36,444 nucleotides of DNA from Candidatus Campbellbacteria bacterium (GTDB lineage: Bacteria; Patescibacteriota; Minisyncoccia; Phycocordibacterales; JAXHMZ01), in assembly GCA_034521025.1 (NCBI GenBank), contig JAXHMZ010000005.1, positions 90,352 to 126,795 on the forward strand, written 5' to 3'. The notes below the pieces were generated by a model. It saw only the letters and a list, made by a program, of their open reading frames with translations, was not told the DNA's origin and did not search any database. The position numbers were made by a program, and so were the translations under genes. Shown here one piece after another: positions 15,146 through 22,869 of the stretch (the first letter of the stretch is position 1; each line of letters starts with the position of its first letter).

Positions 15146-15583
15146 GTGACTGAGCAATACAAAAGAAAGCCGAACATAAAATGTATAGTCTGTGGTTATC
15201 CTGTTTATAGGAGACCTGGTGCAATACAAAAAAGCAAAGGGCGTGTTTTTTGTAGTACGGCTTGTTTTGGCTATGCATGCCGCAAAGAGCAACCGTGTGT
15301 TGTGTGTGGCTCCAAAATTCTAGCTGGTGCACACAAGAAAACCTGTAGCAGAGGTTGCGCAAACACACACCGAGCTGGCATTAAATATAAAATAAACCGC
15401 CCAAGAGATAAGGTACGACATCAAAAATCAATAAGAATTCGATTGATTGAACACAAAGGTGGAGTATGTGAACGGTGTAAACACAATAGAGTGGAAATTT
15501 TGCAGTCCACCACAAGAACAGAGATACAATTAGATGATTTAAGCTACTTGCCGATTGTCACGCGGAAGAACATTTGATAAACA
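15146..15583 (+). pseudogene. HNH endonuclease-like zinc-ribbon protein, 3' half frameshifted
   Basis: Starts with GTG at 15146. It has successive Cys pairs (CIVCGYPVYRRPG, FCSTACFG, PCVVCGSKI, TCSRGCAN) and then GGVCERCKHNRVEILQ. In intact relatives this is followed by VHHK... and a CHAEEH ending. Here the frame derails after EILQ. The next frame reads VHHKNRD, and after a further one-base shift LADCHAEEHL appears at 15558-15580. At least two indels (near 15502 and 15538-15556) therefore separate the pieces of the HNH site. Either the gene is decayed or the consensus is faulty. Free-standing HNH proteins of this type are often mobile. It is divergent from ruvX. Confidence 0.75.
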
Positions 15584-15620
15584 TTACACACAGTGCTAGA
15601 GTAAAAAACTAGCAATTAAT

Positions 15621-15697
15621 GGAGGTGCGGAGATGGTATTCCAGCGGTCTTGAAAACCGTCGCCCTCACGGGCTTGTGGGTTAGTCCACCCTCGCAG
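15621..15697 (+). tRNA. tRNA-Ser(TGA), degenerate or reduced
   Basis: A convincing anticodon arm (GCGGT CTTGAAA ACCGT, anticodon TGA) and a variable-arm hairpin (CCC TCAC GGG) indicate a serine tRNA. The D-arm is short (GGAG ATGGTA TTCC). The T-arm reads GTGG GTTAGT CCAC and lacks the TTCGA loop, and the acceptor pairs only imperfectly (TGCGGAG with CTCGCA). The total of about 77 bases is well below the usual bacterial length of about 90. It may be a pseudogene, a consensus error, or an unusual reduced tRNA. CTGCGAGG, the complement of its 3' end, occurs 55 bases downstream. Confidence 0.5.
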
Positions 15698-15800
15698 ATT
15701 GAAACACAGTCGAATAAACAAAAGGGCCCGCAATGTGCACACATTGCGGGCTGCGAGGCTAGAAGCCGGAGATACTTCAAGCCAAGTGAGAGACTTGGGA
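15690..15800 (+). repeat. 3'-type palindromic element at tRNA-Ser
   Basis: CCTCGCAG at the tRNA 3' end is followed by a spacer, a hairpin with arms GCCCGCAATGTG / CACATTGCGGGC overlapping in the middle (15728-15752), and CTGCGAGG (15750-15757), the exact reverse complement of the tRNA end. A CCAAGT / ACTTGG hairpin (15782-15799) follows. This is the same plan as the elements at Arg and Lys tRNAs, but the core sequence is unrelated. On the minus strand the hairpin is followed by CCCTTTTGTTT, so it could also act as a terminator. Confidence 0.6.
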
Positions 15801-16068
15801 CCAAAGGACTTTTTATTCGCTCGAAATTCGAATGTAACAGAGTTCGGAACCTAAAAAGCCATTAGAATTGATTCACGGCGCCCCAATAACTTTAAATTAG
15901 CTCCAAATTGATACGCTCGACTTCGAACCAAACTAGTGACTTTTGCCGACATGAAAAGCTACTGGAATTAGTCTATAAGGCGCCCCAATAGCTCCAAAAT
16001 AATTCCTTCCAGAAAGTAGCACGCGGTTATTTTTTGTCAACAAATATTTATAAATATAGACAATTGAA
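15801..16068. repeat. Diverged tandem duplication, no gene
   Basis: No coding frame is convincing. Positions about 15816-15905 and 15913-16005 are related: CGCTCGA, TTCGAA, AAAGC..GAATT and GGCGCCCCAATA occur in the same order and spacing in both. GGCGCCCCAATA is exact in both copies (15877-15888 and 15979-15990). Function unknown. Confidence 0.5.
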
Positions 16069-16100
16069 AACCCCATGGAGACCTAAATCTCCATGGGGTT
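16069..16100 (-). terminator. Terminator hairpin, first copy of a duplicated segment
   Basis: AACCCCATGGAGA / TCTCCATGGGGTT with loop CCTAAA. Together with the following 17 bases it is repeated at 17514-17563. The T-run lies on the minus-strand side, but no minus gene ends here, so this copy may be a relic of a duplication. Confidence 0.75.
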
Positions 16101-16240
16101 AATTTATAGCAATGTCGCGTATGAAACTTAGGTTTCAAAGAAGAAAACGACACAATGTAGTTCTTGAATTTTCCACAGTTCCGTGGTTCTATCACGCGAA
16201 AGCGTATATAATACAAGACATTAAAAATAAAGTTTTTACT

Positions 16241-17459
16241 ATGGCAACACCCGAAGTAGAACAATATATTAAAAATGAGCTCGCCCGCGGCACGAGCAGG
16301 TCTGAAATAGAAAGCAACTTGCTTCAAAATGGCTGGAATGACGATGAGGTCGCCCGTGGTTTCAGAGCAGTAGAGACAAGTGAACGGGACAAAGCGCATC
16401 AAGAAGAAGCTCCAAGTCCCTCTTTACCGCATTCAGGCCCAGACTCCGTCCCGGGAGAGAGCGTTTCGCCGGAACCAGGCACCCCTGGCGATTCGAGCGG
16501 ATTTCCCGGCCCATTCGCGCTCCTCAGGGAATCGTTTCGCTATGTCGCCGGAAGATTTTGGACTCTTGTAGGTATACTTCTCATTTTCTTCGTTATCGGC
16601 TTTATCGCGCAACTAGCCATACAGTTTTTCTATGGTATTTCTTTCGCCGTTCTGTTCGGTTTTGCGGGTGATTCTTCTGAAAATGTAGGTGGTGTGTTAA
16701 TGGCCATTGTGGCGCTTGTATCTGTTCTGGGGCTTGCCGCAAGCGTGTTTATTCGGTATTGGAGCACCGGCTCTTTCCTCGCTGGACTACAAAGCAGACA
16801 CCCCTCTATCGGAGACGCCATTAAACGCGGAGCAGGGTTGGCTTGGCCTCTTTTTGTCCTCGGTGTGTTTTCTGCGCTAGTCATTTTAGGAGCAAGTATA
16901 CCGTTTATAATTCCGGCGTTTCTCTTTCTAGTTTGGTTTTCCCTCGCGTACTATATCGCCGTTGAAGAAGACAAGCGTGGTTTCGCCGCTCTAGTCCGAA
17001 GCCGTGAGTATATGCGCGAACGTACATTCGGTGTCTTGGGGAGAACGCTCTTCTTGCTTTGCCCGCCCTTGTTGCCTTCATCCTTGGCGCCGTAACAATT
17101 CCTTTCTATTTTCAGACGGAGGAGGCTTGGACTCTGTAGCCGTCTTAATATTCGTTTTGCTAGCTTTGCTCGTTTCCCTAGCGCTTATTATCTTCTACAC
17201 CTTTGTCGTACCCGCGTATATGTACATTATCTACAAGCACCTAAAACGCTTAAATCCTAACCCGGAACCGGCTTCAGGGCTTCGCCGCTGGTCTATAGGG
17301 CTTTCGATTTGGAGCATAGTTGCTGTAGCTATTGGGTTTACTCTCGGCGCATCTCTCCTTCTCAGCGTCTTTAATCAGCCTAGAGAAATATTTGATATAG
17401 ATCCCACAGGACAAGGAACCGAAATACCGGAAAGTTTTCCCGAACCGGGAGATATATAG
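16241..17459 (+). CDS. UBA-like module plus polytopic membrane protein (two frameshifts)
   Basis: The start ATG at 16241 gives MATPEVEQYIKNELARGTSR, followed by the UBA-like module (EIESNLLQNGWNDDEVARGF) also found at 494 and 29629 on the minus strand. A Pro/Ser-rich linker and several transmembrane helices follow, with a YYIAVEEDKRGFAALVRSRE motif typical of membrane proteins with a repeated helical core (GlpM/DUF975-like). Near 17038 the frame breaks; one extra G in GGGG restores LGENALLALPALVAFILGAV. A second shift at the TTTT near 17113 leads to FSDGGGLDSVAVLIFVLLAL and the end at 17459. With both corrected the product is about 406 residues. A -10 box TATAAT lies at 16207-16212. Confidence 0.72.
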
Positions 17460-17511
17460 ATCTCACTTTCTTTTCTGAAACTGAGCTTCAGACTAACTTA
17501 ATTGTTAGCAA

Positions 17512-17563
17512 AAAGCCCCATGAAGACCTAAATCTCCATGGGGTTAATTTATAGCAATATCGC
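17512..17563 (-). terminator. Terminator of the 17566 gene, second copy of duplicated segment
   Basis: GCCCCATGAAGA / TCTCCATGGGGT with loop CCTAAA, one mismatch in the stem, followed on the minus strand by CTTTTTGC. It directly follows the stop at 17566. The segment TCTCCATGGGGTTAATTTAT and the next bases are shared with the copy at 16069. Confidence 0.8.
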
Positions 17564-17565
17564 GT

Positions 17566-18000
17566 TCAAGGAACTTTGGTTGCCACCTCGTCACCGCGAC
17601 TATCAACGAGTAGCTTGTGGGCCATAATGGCGATCATTTGAGCGACGTCAGGATTTCCGTTGATCTGGTTTACCACCAAGCCGGCATCATCATCAAGCTC
17701 TACCCAAAAACACTTCTCTGCCTTGTCGAGCATGCCGGCAGGAATATCATGCCAAGTACACATCTCTTCTGCGTCAAAGCATTCAAGTGAGCTCGAATCG
17801 GCGAGAAGATCCCACTCCTTGTCACTGAGTCTGACCAGATCAACACCGGTGCATTGTCTGGCGTATCGAGCGAAATTTTTTCGAAAATCCGCGTTGAACA
17901 CCAACGCTTCAGCAACCAATTTTGCCAACTTGTCGTGAGCGTCCCAAAATCTCTTGCTGGCACCCCTGATCGATCCTGCGTTCATTTCGGTCCACTTCAT
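17566..18000 (-). CDS. Hypothetical protein
   Basis: A 144-residue soluble protein that I do not recognise. GGGAGGA lies eight bases before the ATG at 18000, a strong ribosome site that fixes the start. The sequence is mixed helical (GASKRFWDAHDKLAKLVAEAL, then NFARYARQ) with a Trp/Cys-containing acidic middle (DAEEMCTWHDIPAGMLDKAEK) and VVNQINGNPDVAQMIAIMAH. No signal peptide or membrane helix. It ends in its own terminator, so it is a single-gene unit. The next gene (18197) is divergent and also has a strong ribosome site, which is unusual among its neighbours. Confidence 0.65.
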   Translation of the reverse strand: MKWTEMNAGSIRGASKRFWDAHDKLAKLVAEALVFNADFRKNFARYARQCTGVDLVRLSDKEWDLLADSSSLECFDAEEMCTWHDIPAGMLDKAEKCFWVELDDDAGLVVNQINGNPDVAQMIAIMAHKLLVDSRGDEVATKVP

Positions 18001-18196
18001 ATCCTGTCCTCCCTTTCGGAATCCACGCGACGTAGGTTCGGCTTAAAGGTTCAACCCCGCAATATTAGACCAAATAAATAGATTTATGTAAATATTTTTG
18101 TACTGCTATTATTTTTGACTCTGAAATATACTTATTCTACTATTGCCTTAGACTCACTTGAGTACTTGGCGATCACAGAGATAGGAGGACAGATAA

Positions 18197-18586
18197 ATGT
18201 TTCATAAACGTGCGTGTCAAAAAATTCTTGAGCGCTTACGTCTCGGCACTGAGCAATACGAATTCTTTATTGAACGTCTCTACGAAGAAGCTCACAAGGG
18301 GCAATTGTCTCTTTCTGAGCTGGGAGTCAAGGAAGGAGAGATCGAGCGCTTACGGCTCAAAGGTTGCATGCTAGTAGCGCGGAAGAATCTTGATCTAATC
18401 CGCAAGAGGATCCATAGCTACAAAAAGACCAGGCCTCAGAACGGAGAGACTAGGCTAGATAACTTTCCTCCCTACAAGGGAATCGTGGATCAGATATACA
18501 AGGAGGCTCAAAAAGGCAGGTTCTCCCTTTCTGACATAGGAACGAACGAGGAAGAACTGCTCAGCTTTTTACAACTAGAGAACTGA
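18197..18586 (+). CDS. Hypothetical protein with an internal repeat
   Basis: A 129-residue soluble, helical protein. The start is fixed by AGGAGG ten bases before the ATG. Two copies of a motif are seen: LYEEAHKGQLSLSELGVKEG (about 28-47) and IYKEAQKGRFSLSDIGTNEE (about 101-120), each about 25 residues with a shared K-G-x-x-S-L-S-[ED]-[LI]-G core. A basic segment lies between them (LIRKRIHSYKKTRPQNGE). The repeat suggests a two-lobed binding protein. It is divergent from 17566 and ends in two hairpins. No family recognised. Confidence 0.65.
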   Translation: MFHKRACQKILERLRLGTEQYEFFIERLYEEAHKGQLSLSELGVKEGEIERLRLKGCMLVARKNLDLIRKRIHSYKKTRPQNGETRLDNFPPYKGIVDQIYKEAQKGRFSLSDIGTNEEELLSFLQLEN

Positions 18587-18597
18587 TGCACAGTTAA

Positions 18598-18635
18598 GGG
18601 CGCGTCTATATAGTTAGAGCGCCTCTTTGTATTTT
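18598..18635 (+). terminator. Terminator of the 18197 gene
   Basis: GGCGC(G)TCTA / TAGAGCGCC stem with one bulged G, followed by TCTTTGTATTTTT, 12 bases after the stop. Confidence 0.7.
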
Positions 18636-18651
18636 TACTGTCTATAATAGA

Positions 18652-18689
18652 AAATAAATGCTTCAATCTATAGATTGAAGCATTTATTT
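18652..18689. terminator. Symmetric AT-rich terminator
   Basis: Perfect 17-base arms (AAATAAATGCTTCAATC and its complement) around TATA. It works in both orientations and insulates the 18197 gene from the next one. Confidence 0.75.
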
Positions 18690-18806
18690 GGGCTATTTTG
18701 AGCCATTTTACCGCTAAATATTAAATAACCGCTGAATTGGTGCTATAATGGCGAACGAGGGCGTAAAATTTACTTAGATTAGAAACGATAATTGAGATCT
18801 GAACGT

Positions 18807-19462
18807 ATGAATAAAAATTACTTGGTAATTGGTTTAATAATTCTCGCGCTTATAGTCATAGGAGTGATCGCGGCAAGGCCCGGTGAAGAGACTGACTTGA
18901 GCGAGAATGGAGAGAACGGAGACACACAAACTACAACAGAAGGGCCTTCACTGAAAGTGTCTGATCAATCTTTGGTTGGAAACGAGGTCGTAGTCGGCCC
19001 TATAGAAGCAACCGAGGAAAGCTTTGTGGTGGTCTATCGAGCTGATGAAGCAGGAGAACTTAACAACATCATTGGCAGTACTCGTGTATCTGCTGGCTCA
19101 ACAAGAAGCGTAGCAGTTTCTCTGGACGAAGAAATAGACAACAATGAAATGTTGGTAGCGGTATTGCACAGCGATACCGGCGTAGCGGGAGAATTCGAGT
19201 TCAGTCTAGGTGGCGGTACGGACGTAGATGCTCCAACTACAGTTGACGGCAGTCCTGTAGCGGCACCATTCACTGTTACAGTAGAGGAAAGCGCAGAAGA
19301 AACTGACAGCGCAAGAGAAACGAGAGTAGCGAGACAGAAGGCGAAGAAACTACAACAGACGAAGGATCTGAGGCAAACTTACAGAAGGAGGCGGCGCAGA
19401 AACAGATACGAGCACAGAGTAAGAGGTCATCTAGGGCCAGTAATAAAAGCGCGCGGATATGA
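18807..19462 (+). CDS. Membrane-anchored DUF7282-like protein, C-terminus frameshifted
   Basis: The ATG at 18807 gives MNKNYLVIGLIILALIVIGV, an N-terminal membrane anchor; a TTG at 18792 would add five residues without better support. An acidic Thr-rich linker follows, then a beta domain (SLKVSDQSLVGNEVVVGPI, FVVVYRADEAGELNNIIGST, MLVAVLHSDTGVAGEFEFS) resembling the DUF7282 type of archaeal and bacterial surface proteins. After FTVTVEESAEETDS the frame turns Arg-rich. The alternative frame (SSETEGEETTTDEGSEANLQ, then KEAAQKQIRAQSKRSS) keeps the acidic linker style and stops at 19460-19462, inside a terminator. An indel near 19300-19330 is therefore likely. Confidence 0.7.
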
Positions 19463-19484
19463 TCCACGCGCTTTTATTTTATAC
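19445..19484 (+). terminator. Terminator overlapping the stop of the DUF7282-like gene
   Basis: AAAAGCGCGCGGAT / ATCCACGCGCTTTT with an A-T rich tip, followed by ATTTTAT. Its overlap with the TGA at 19460 supports the corrected reading frame. Confidence 0.75.
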
Positions 19485-19510
19485 ATATTTCCCGTGGTAC
19501 AATGTTCTCA

Positions 19511-20056
19511 ATGGAAGAAGCACCTAGAGAAGAAGCAGAAGAAAGTAAAGCCAAAAAGCAAAACCCTGAGAACCCTCAGGGAGCCGCGGCGAGAAAAAAC
19601 CGTGTTTTTGAGTGGCAAGCTCCGGAAACCAACTCTCGCGAAAAAAACAGTGATTGGTATTTTGTGCTCTGGACCATAGCACTCGCGGGAGGCGCGGTCG
19701 CCATACTTTTTAACAACATCCTTTTCGGCCTTCTTATCATTATTTCCGCCTTTACCATCTCAATTTACGCCGCGCGAAAACCAAAGATAGTCACATTCAA
19801 CGTATCCAGAAAAGGTGTTAAAGCCGGAGACATTCTACTCCCCTTCTCGAACTTGTCTCATTTCTCTATCGCGGAAGGCGAAGGGTTGACCTATCTTTTA
19901 CTACAATCAAAAAAGGTATTTTCCCCACTCTATTCTTTTCCGATATCTCCTGAAGTGGACTTAGACGAGCTTAGTGATTTTCTAAATCAATTTTTAGAAG
20001 AAGGAAATTTAGAAGTACCTTTTCATCAGAAGATAATGGATAAAGTTGGCTTCTAG
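19511..20056 (+). CDS. Two-helix membrane protein with C-terminal beta domain
   Basis: About 181 residues from the ATG at 19511 (a second ATG at 19502 would add three). The N-terminus is highly charged (EEAPREEAEESKAKKQNPEN), followed by a FEWQAPE motif, two transmembrane helices (about 50-70 and 72-88) and a basic-strand domain (KIVTFNVSRKGVKAGDILLP, LPFSNLSHFSIAEGEG) that resembles a bacterial PH-like fold. Such proteins are common in Parcubacteria but uncharacterised. It stands just upstream of the tRNA-Arg(GCG) locus. Confidence 0.7.
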   Translation: MEEAPREEAEESKAKKQNPENPQGAAARKNRVFEWQAPETNSREKNSDWYFVLWTIALAGGAVAILFNNILFGLLIIISAFTISIYAARKPKIVTFNVSRKGVKAGDILLPFSNLSHFSIAEGEGLTYLLLQSKKVFSPLYSFPISPEVDLDELSDFLNQFLEEGNLEVPFHQKIMDKVGF

Positions 20057-20111
20057 CACCTCTCGTAACTGGAAATTTTAAGGCGATTTTGCTACAGTAG
20101 CTGATGTATTA

Positions 20112-20184
20112 CCTCTCGTCGTTCAACGGATAGGACGCGGGTTTGCGGAACCCGTAATGTAGGTTCGATTCCTACCGAGTAGGA
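20112..20184 (+). tRNA. tRNA-Arg(GCG) with one extra base in the acceptor stem
   Basis: D-arm GTTC..GGAC, anticodon arm CGGGT TTGCGGA ACCCG (anticodon GCG, CGC codons) and T-arm GTAGG TTCGATT CCTAC are all good. The 5' acceptor CCTCTCG expects CGAGAGG, but the gene reads CGAG-T-AGG, with an inserted T at 20180. Two downstream copies of the 3' end (20352-20369 and 20503-20519) carry the expected CGAGAGGA. Confidence 0.8.
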
Positions 20185-20567
20185 GACGTAACTGAGTGAA
20201 GTGGACTCTCGGAGGACGCAAAACTGTTCGGCGTTCGCGTTAGGAATCGAAAGCCGCAGCGATGTGCGAGTTTTCCGAAGCGAAGCGAAGGAAAGGCGAG
20301 CACCGCGAGGCGGGGTCGCGAAAATTTTCCGTCAGGAAAATTATTTGTGACCGATTCCTACCGAGAGGACACGCAACAGAGTGGAGTGGACTCTCGGAGA
20401 AAGCAAACAGTTTTGCTTTCGCTAGGAATCGAAAAGATTGAGCATATCGCACGAAGCGACAAGCGAGTACGATGCGAAATCTATACAGCTCCTGTAAGGA
20501 GAGATTCCTACCGAGAGGACACGAAGCGCAGCGAAGTGTGCTGAAGCTGTGCGTTATCCAATCGAAG
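20185..20567 (+). repeat. 3'-type tRNA-associated array at tRNA-Arg(GCG)
   Basis: Copies of the tRNA 3' end (GATTCCTACCGAG...) recur at intervals of 186 and 150 bases. Each is followed by a spacer ending in CTCTCGG (complement of the acceptor), a hairpin, and TAGGAATC (complement of the T-arm). Unit 1 then carries the 108-base core (20245-20352) shared with the Arg-TCT locus. Unit 2 has the GAAAGCAAA / TTTTGCTTTC hairpin and an AGATT..AATCT stem around a GAG..ATCGC..GCGAG..ACGAT core, then CTCC-TGTAA-GGAG. This core layout matches the array after tRNA-Lys. Confidence 0.88.
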
Positions 20568-20574
20568 ATCTGTT

Positions 20575-20806
20575 TTATAACGCTATCAATCGCCGCCCGG
20601 AAAGCAACACCATTCCTAAAATAAACAAAGTAGACACTATCAGTGTAGTGGCTCCAGTTATTACAAGAATTTTCTCTAGTACGCTCACAGACCTGGCTGT
20701 CTTTCCTCGAGCGAGCCTAGTGACTACGTACACAGCGACAACCAGGAGCAAGGCTGGGAATTAGGTATGCAAAAAGATCTAACCCACGATCTTCATCCAA
20801 TGACAT
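20575..20806 (-). pseudogene. Small two-helix membrane protein, frameshifted
   Basis: The ATG at 20806 reads MSLDEDRGLDLFAYLIPSL. Near 20745-20755 the frame must shift to continue as LLLVVAVYVVTRLARGK and KILVITGATTLIVSTLFILG, ending SGRRLIAL at the TAA 20577-20575. The corrected product has about 77 residues with two transmembrane helices. It lies against the end of the tRNA array. Family not recognised. Confidence 0.5.
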
Positions 20807-20970
20807 ACACAAAACGAGGAGGATATTCATCGCCAGGTAACCACCTAAGCCACTCTGGCAAACAAGGTGTCAAAATCGTGGCACTAGCCGGTGCAGGAAG
20901 AGCGATAAGAAGGTAGATAAACAATAGCTTGGTATACAAATAATTTTTCATGCTTAAAGTATACCTAGAA

Positions 20971-20997
20971 ACCCCACGGAGTCCTGTGGAGTTTTTT
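20971..20997 (-). terminator. Terminator after the decayed membrane-protein gene
   Basis: CTCCACAGGA / TCCGTGGGG on the minus strand, with a T-run on the plus side. The preceding AGTATACCTA and the stem are repeated at 22467-22504, so the 3' ends of the 21046 gene and of rpsT share a duplicated terminator. Confidence 0.75.
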
Positions 20998-21045
20998 CTT
21001 TATGCTCATGAAAACTAAGCCCGTCTGAACAGACAATACGGCGTA

Positions 21046-21677
21046 TTACCTGTTCACTTTGTTTTTGCCAATCTGATACTGTCGATATAAATATATCAGG
21101 AGAAGCATACCAATTTGCCATATTAAAAAGAGAGAAACTCCGCCATCAAATGACGGCAATGGGCCGAAATCGCCATATCCACATGGCTCCCATACGCTAT
21201 GCTGCCCAACAAACCTAGCGCTCCCCCAAAGAACGTGAGGTGGGTTACCGCACGCGACGTCAATGGAATAAAGGGTTTGATTGCAAGAAGAAGCAAGAAA
21301 GCACCAACCGAACCGGCCACAGAAGTTATCAGAAATGGCAGGAGAGACAAAGACAAAATCAGCACGATGCTCCACGCGATCATATAAGCTGTGGTAGATA
21401 CCACAACTGCCAACACCGCCTTGAAGAACGTCATATTGAGAGGTGCATACATACGCACTAGCACCAGGAATACGCCAACAAGCACAAGACCAGGAAAGCC
21501 AAGTGACTGCACGAGAGGCTCAAGCACTGGAACGGAAATGTGACGCGATACGATATCAAAAAATCTTCCTTGGCTCTCTTCTCTTATATACATTCCAATA
21601 CGTAGGAAACGCGCTCAGGAATGCAGAAATACTTCCCCCGAGCACAATGAACAATGTATTGCACGTATGTGTTGCAT
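21046..21677 (-). pseudogene. Polytopic membrane protein, paralogue 1, frameshifted
   Basis: The N-terminus (ATG at 21677, MQHIRAI) and LGGSISAFLSAFPTYWNV lie in different frames. The main frame runs from 21593 (YIREESQGRFFDIVSRHISV) through four hydrophobic segments to about 21170. The C-terminus (GYGDFGPLPSFDGGVSLFLI, then WQIGMLLLIYLYRQYQ) is in a third frame; one missing G near 21172 would join them. The corrected protein is about 210 residues with five or so transmembrane helices. It is paralogous to the next gene upstream (21710-22426). Both copies are damaged, so they may be true pseudogenes. Confidence 0.6.
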
Positions 21678-21709
21678 CAATTTAAATCTATTTTTAGAGA
21701 GGGACATAG

Positions 21710-22426
21710 TCACGATGTACTTTTTATTTTTCTTGCTTTAATTTCATTGCTGGTAAGGAGGGAGCTTTTTTGGTTTGCATAAAAATATATCAGGAGAAGC
21801 ATGCCAATTTGCCAAATAAGAAAGAGGTAAAAATGCGATAAAAACGAATGTGGATAAATCTGGCATTGTGCCTAGTACAGTATATTCAGCTTTCAGATGA
21901 CAGGCCAAATAGGAGCTAGACCCAGCAAATCCTAGTAGTCCGCCAAAAAAGATAAGTTTTGTTACCGTACTTGCGTGTATAAGGAATAAGCTTTTGTAGA
22001 GATATAGATATTAAGGCACAGCACCCACCACAGCCGGCCAGAAAGAACGAAGCCGGAAATGTGAACTATTGCAAAGCTCAATACGGCAACGACCCAGATT
22101 GCGGCTATGAAGTAACCAAGCTGTAGAGCTACCAGTAACACACTGAGTATCTTTAGCAAGGTCCTGCCTTTGCATGCGGAAGCATAAAAAAATAAATAGA
22201 ACTAATGCGATACCAAATACTAGCCCCGGGAGAGACATTGACCAAGATACTGCAATTGCAGTCTCTAACGGGGGCGCGGCTAGAAAAAAACTGTGAAGCG
22301 TGTTCGGAGAAAACCGGCGAATCAATCCTCTCTTATATACTGATTCCAAAAAGACGGAAAGGCGCTAAGAAAAGCAGATAGCGACCCTAAAAGAATTATA
22401 AGTATTACATTTGTTATGTGTCGCAT
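21710..22426 (-). pseudogene. Polytopic membrane protein, paralogue 2, frameshifted
   Basis: The ATG at 22426 gives MRHITNVILIILLGSLSAFL, then SAFPSFWNQYIRED, parallel to paralogue 1. It then shifts to 22349-22150 (LETAIAVSWSMSLPGLVFGI, ALVLFIFLCFRM), to 22159-21962 (MLKILSVLLVALQLGYFIAA), and again to TKLIFFGGLLGFAGSSSYLA and FLIWQIGMLLLIYFYANQ, stopping at 21710. LFLIWQIGMLLLIY is identical in both paralogues. At least three indels are needed. Function unknown. Confidence 0.6.
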
Positions 22427-22473
22427 TTATTTTTTTATTTAAAGAGTAAAGCTATACTTGCTTCAGTATACCT

Positions 22474-22504
22474 AAAAACTCCACAGATTCCTGTGGAGTT
22501 TTTT
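22474..22504 (-). terminator. rpsT terminator
   Basis: AAAAACTCCACAG / CTGTGGAGTTTTTT with loop ATTC, 22 bases after the rpsT stop. It has T-runs on both strands and is a near-copy of 20971-20997. Confidence 0.85.
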
Positions 22505-22526
22505 GTCTAAATATTTGAAGTTTTAT

Positions 22527-22793
22527 TTACGCTTTGGTCTTTTGAATAGATCTCACAATGCGGCTTTTCTTGCGCGCGGCGGTGTTGTCTTTTATAACAC
22601 CTCGCTTCGCCGCTTTATCAATAGCTTTATATGTATCGGCAAGCTTGGCTTCAGCCTCCTTTGCCTTGCCCGCTTCAATTAGTTTACGCATTTCTTTTTC
22701 CGCGTTTTTCATAGCACGCTTCCGGCGCTCGTTGAAAACACGCTTTCTTTCCGAAACGCGTATTGCTTTTTTTGCTCCTCTGGTGATTGGCAT
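22527..22793 (-). CDS. rpsT: 30S ribosomal protein S20
   Basis: An 88-residue basic helical protein. KKAIRVSERKRVFNERRKRA and TAARKKSRIVRSIQ are the usual rRNA-binding helices of S20. It assembles early on the 16S rRNA 5' domain. Single-gene unit with its own terminator. Confidence 0.97.
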   Translation of the reverse strand: MPITRGAKKAIRVSERKRVFNERRKRAMKNAEKEMRKLIEAGKAKEAEAKLADTYKAIDKAAKRGVIKDNTAARKKSRIVRSIQKTKA

Positions 22794-22869
22794 ACGCGGG
22801 TAATACTACAAATTTTTTTAAGAGAACGCAAGCGCTGGCAAGCATATTATGATGCTGTATGATATGGGT

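Noticed and set aside
20549-20764. Plus-strand frame starting MRYPIEDLFYNAINRRPESN
   Set aside because: The minus strand of the same segment encodes a better membrane protein (ITGATTLIVSTLFILGM); the plus frame starts inside the tRNA array.
20765-20914. Plus-strand 49-codon frame after the tRNA-Arg array
   Set aside because: It has no ribosome site and composition typical of noncoding sequence, and it overlaps the start of the minus-strand membrane protein.
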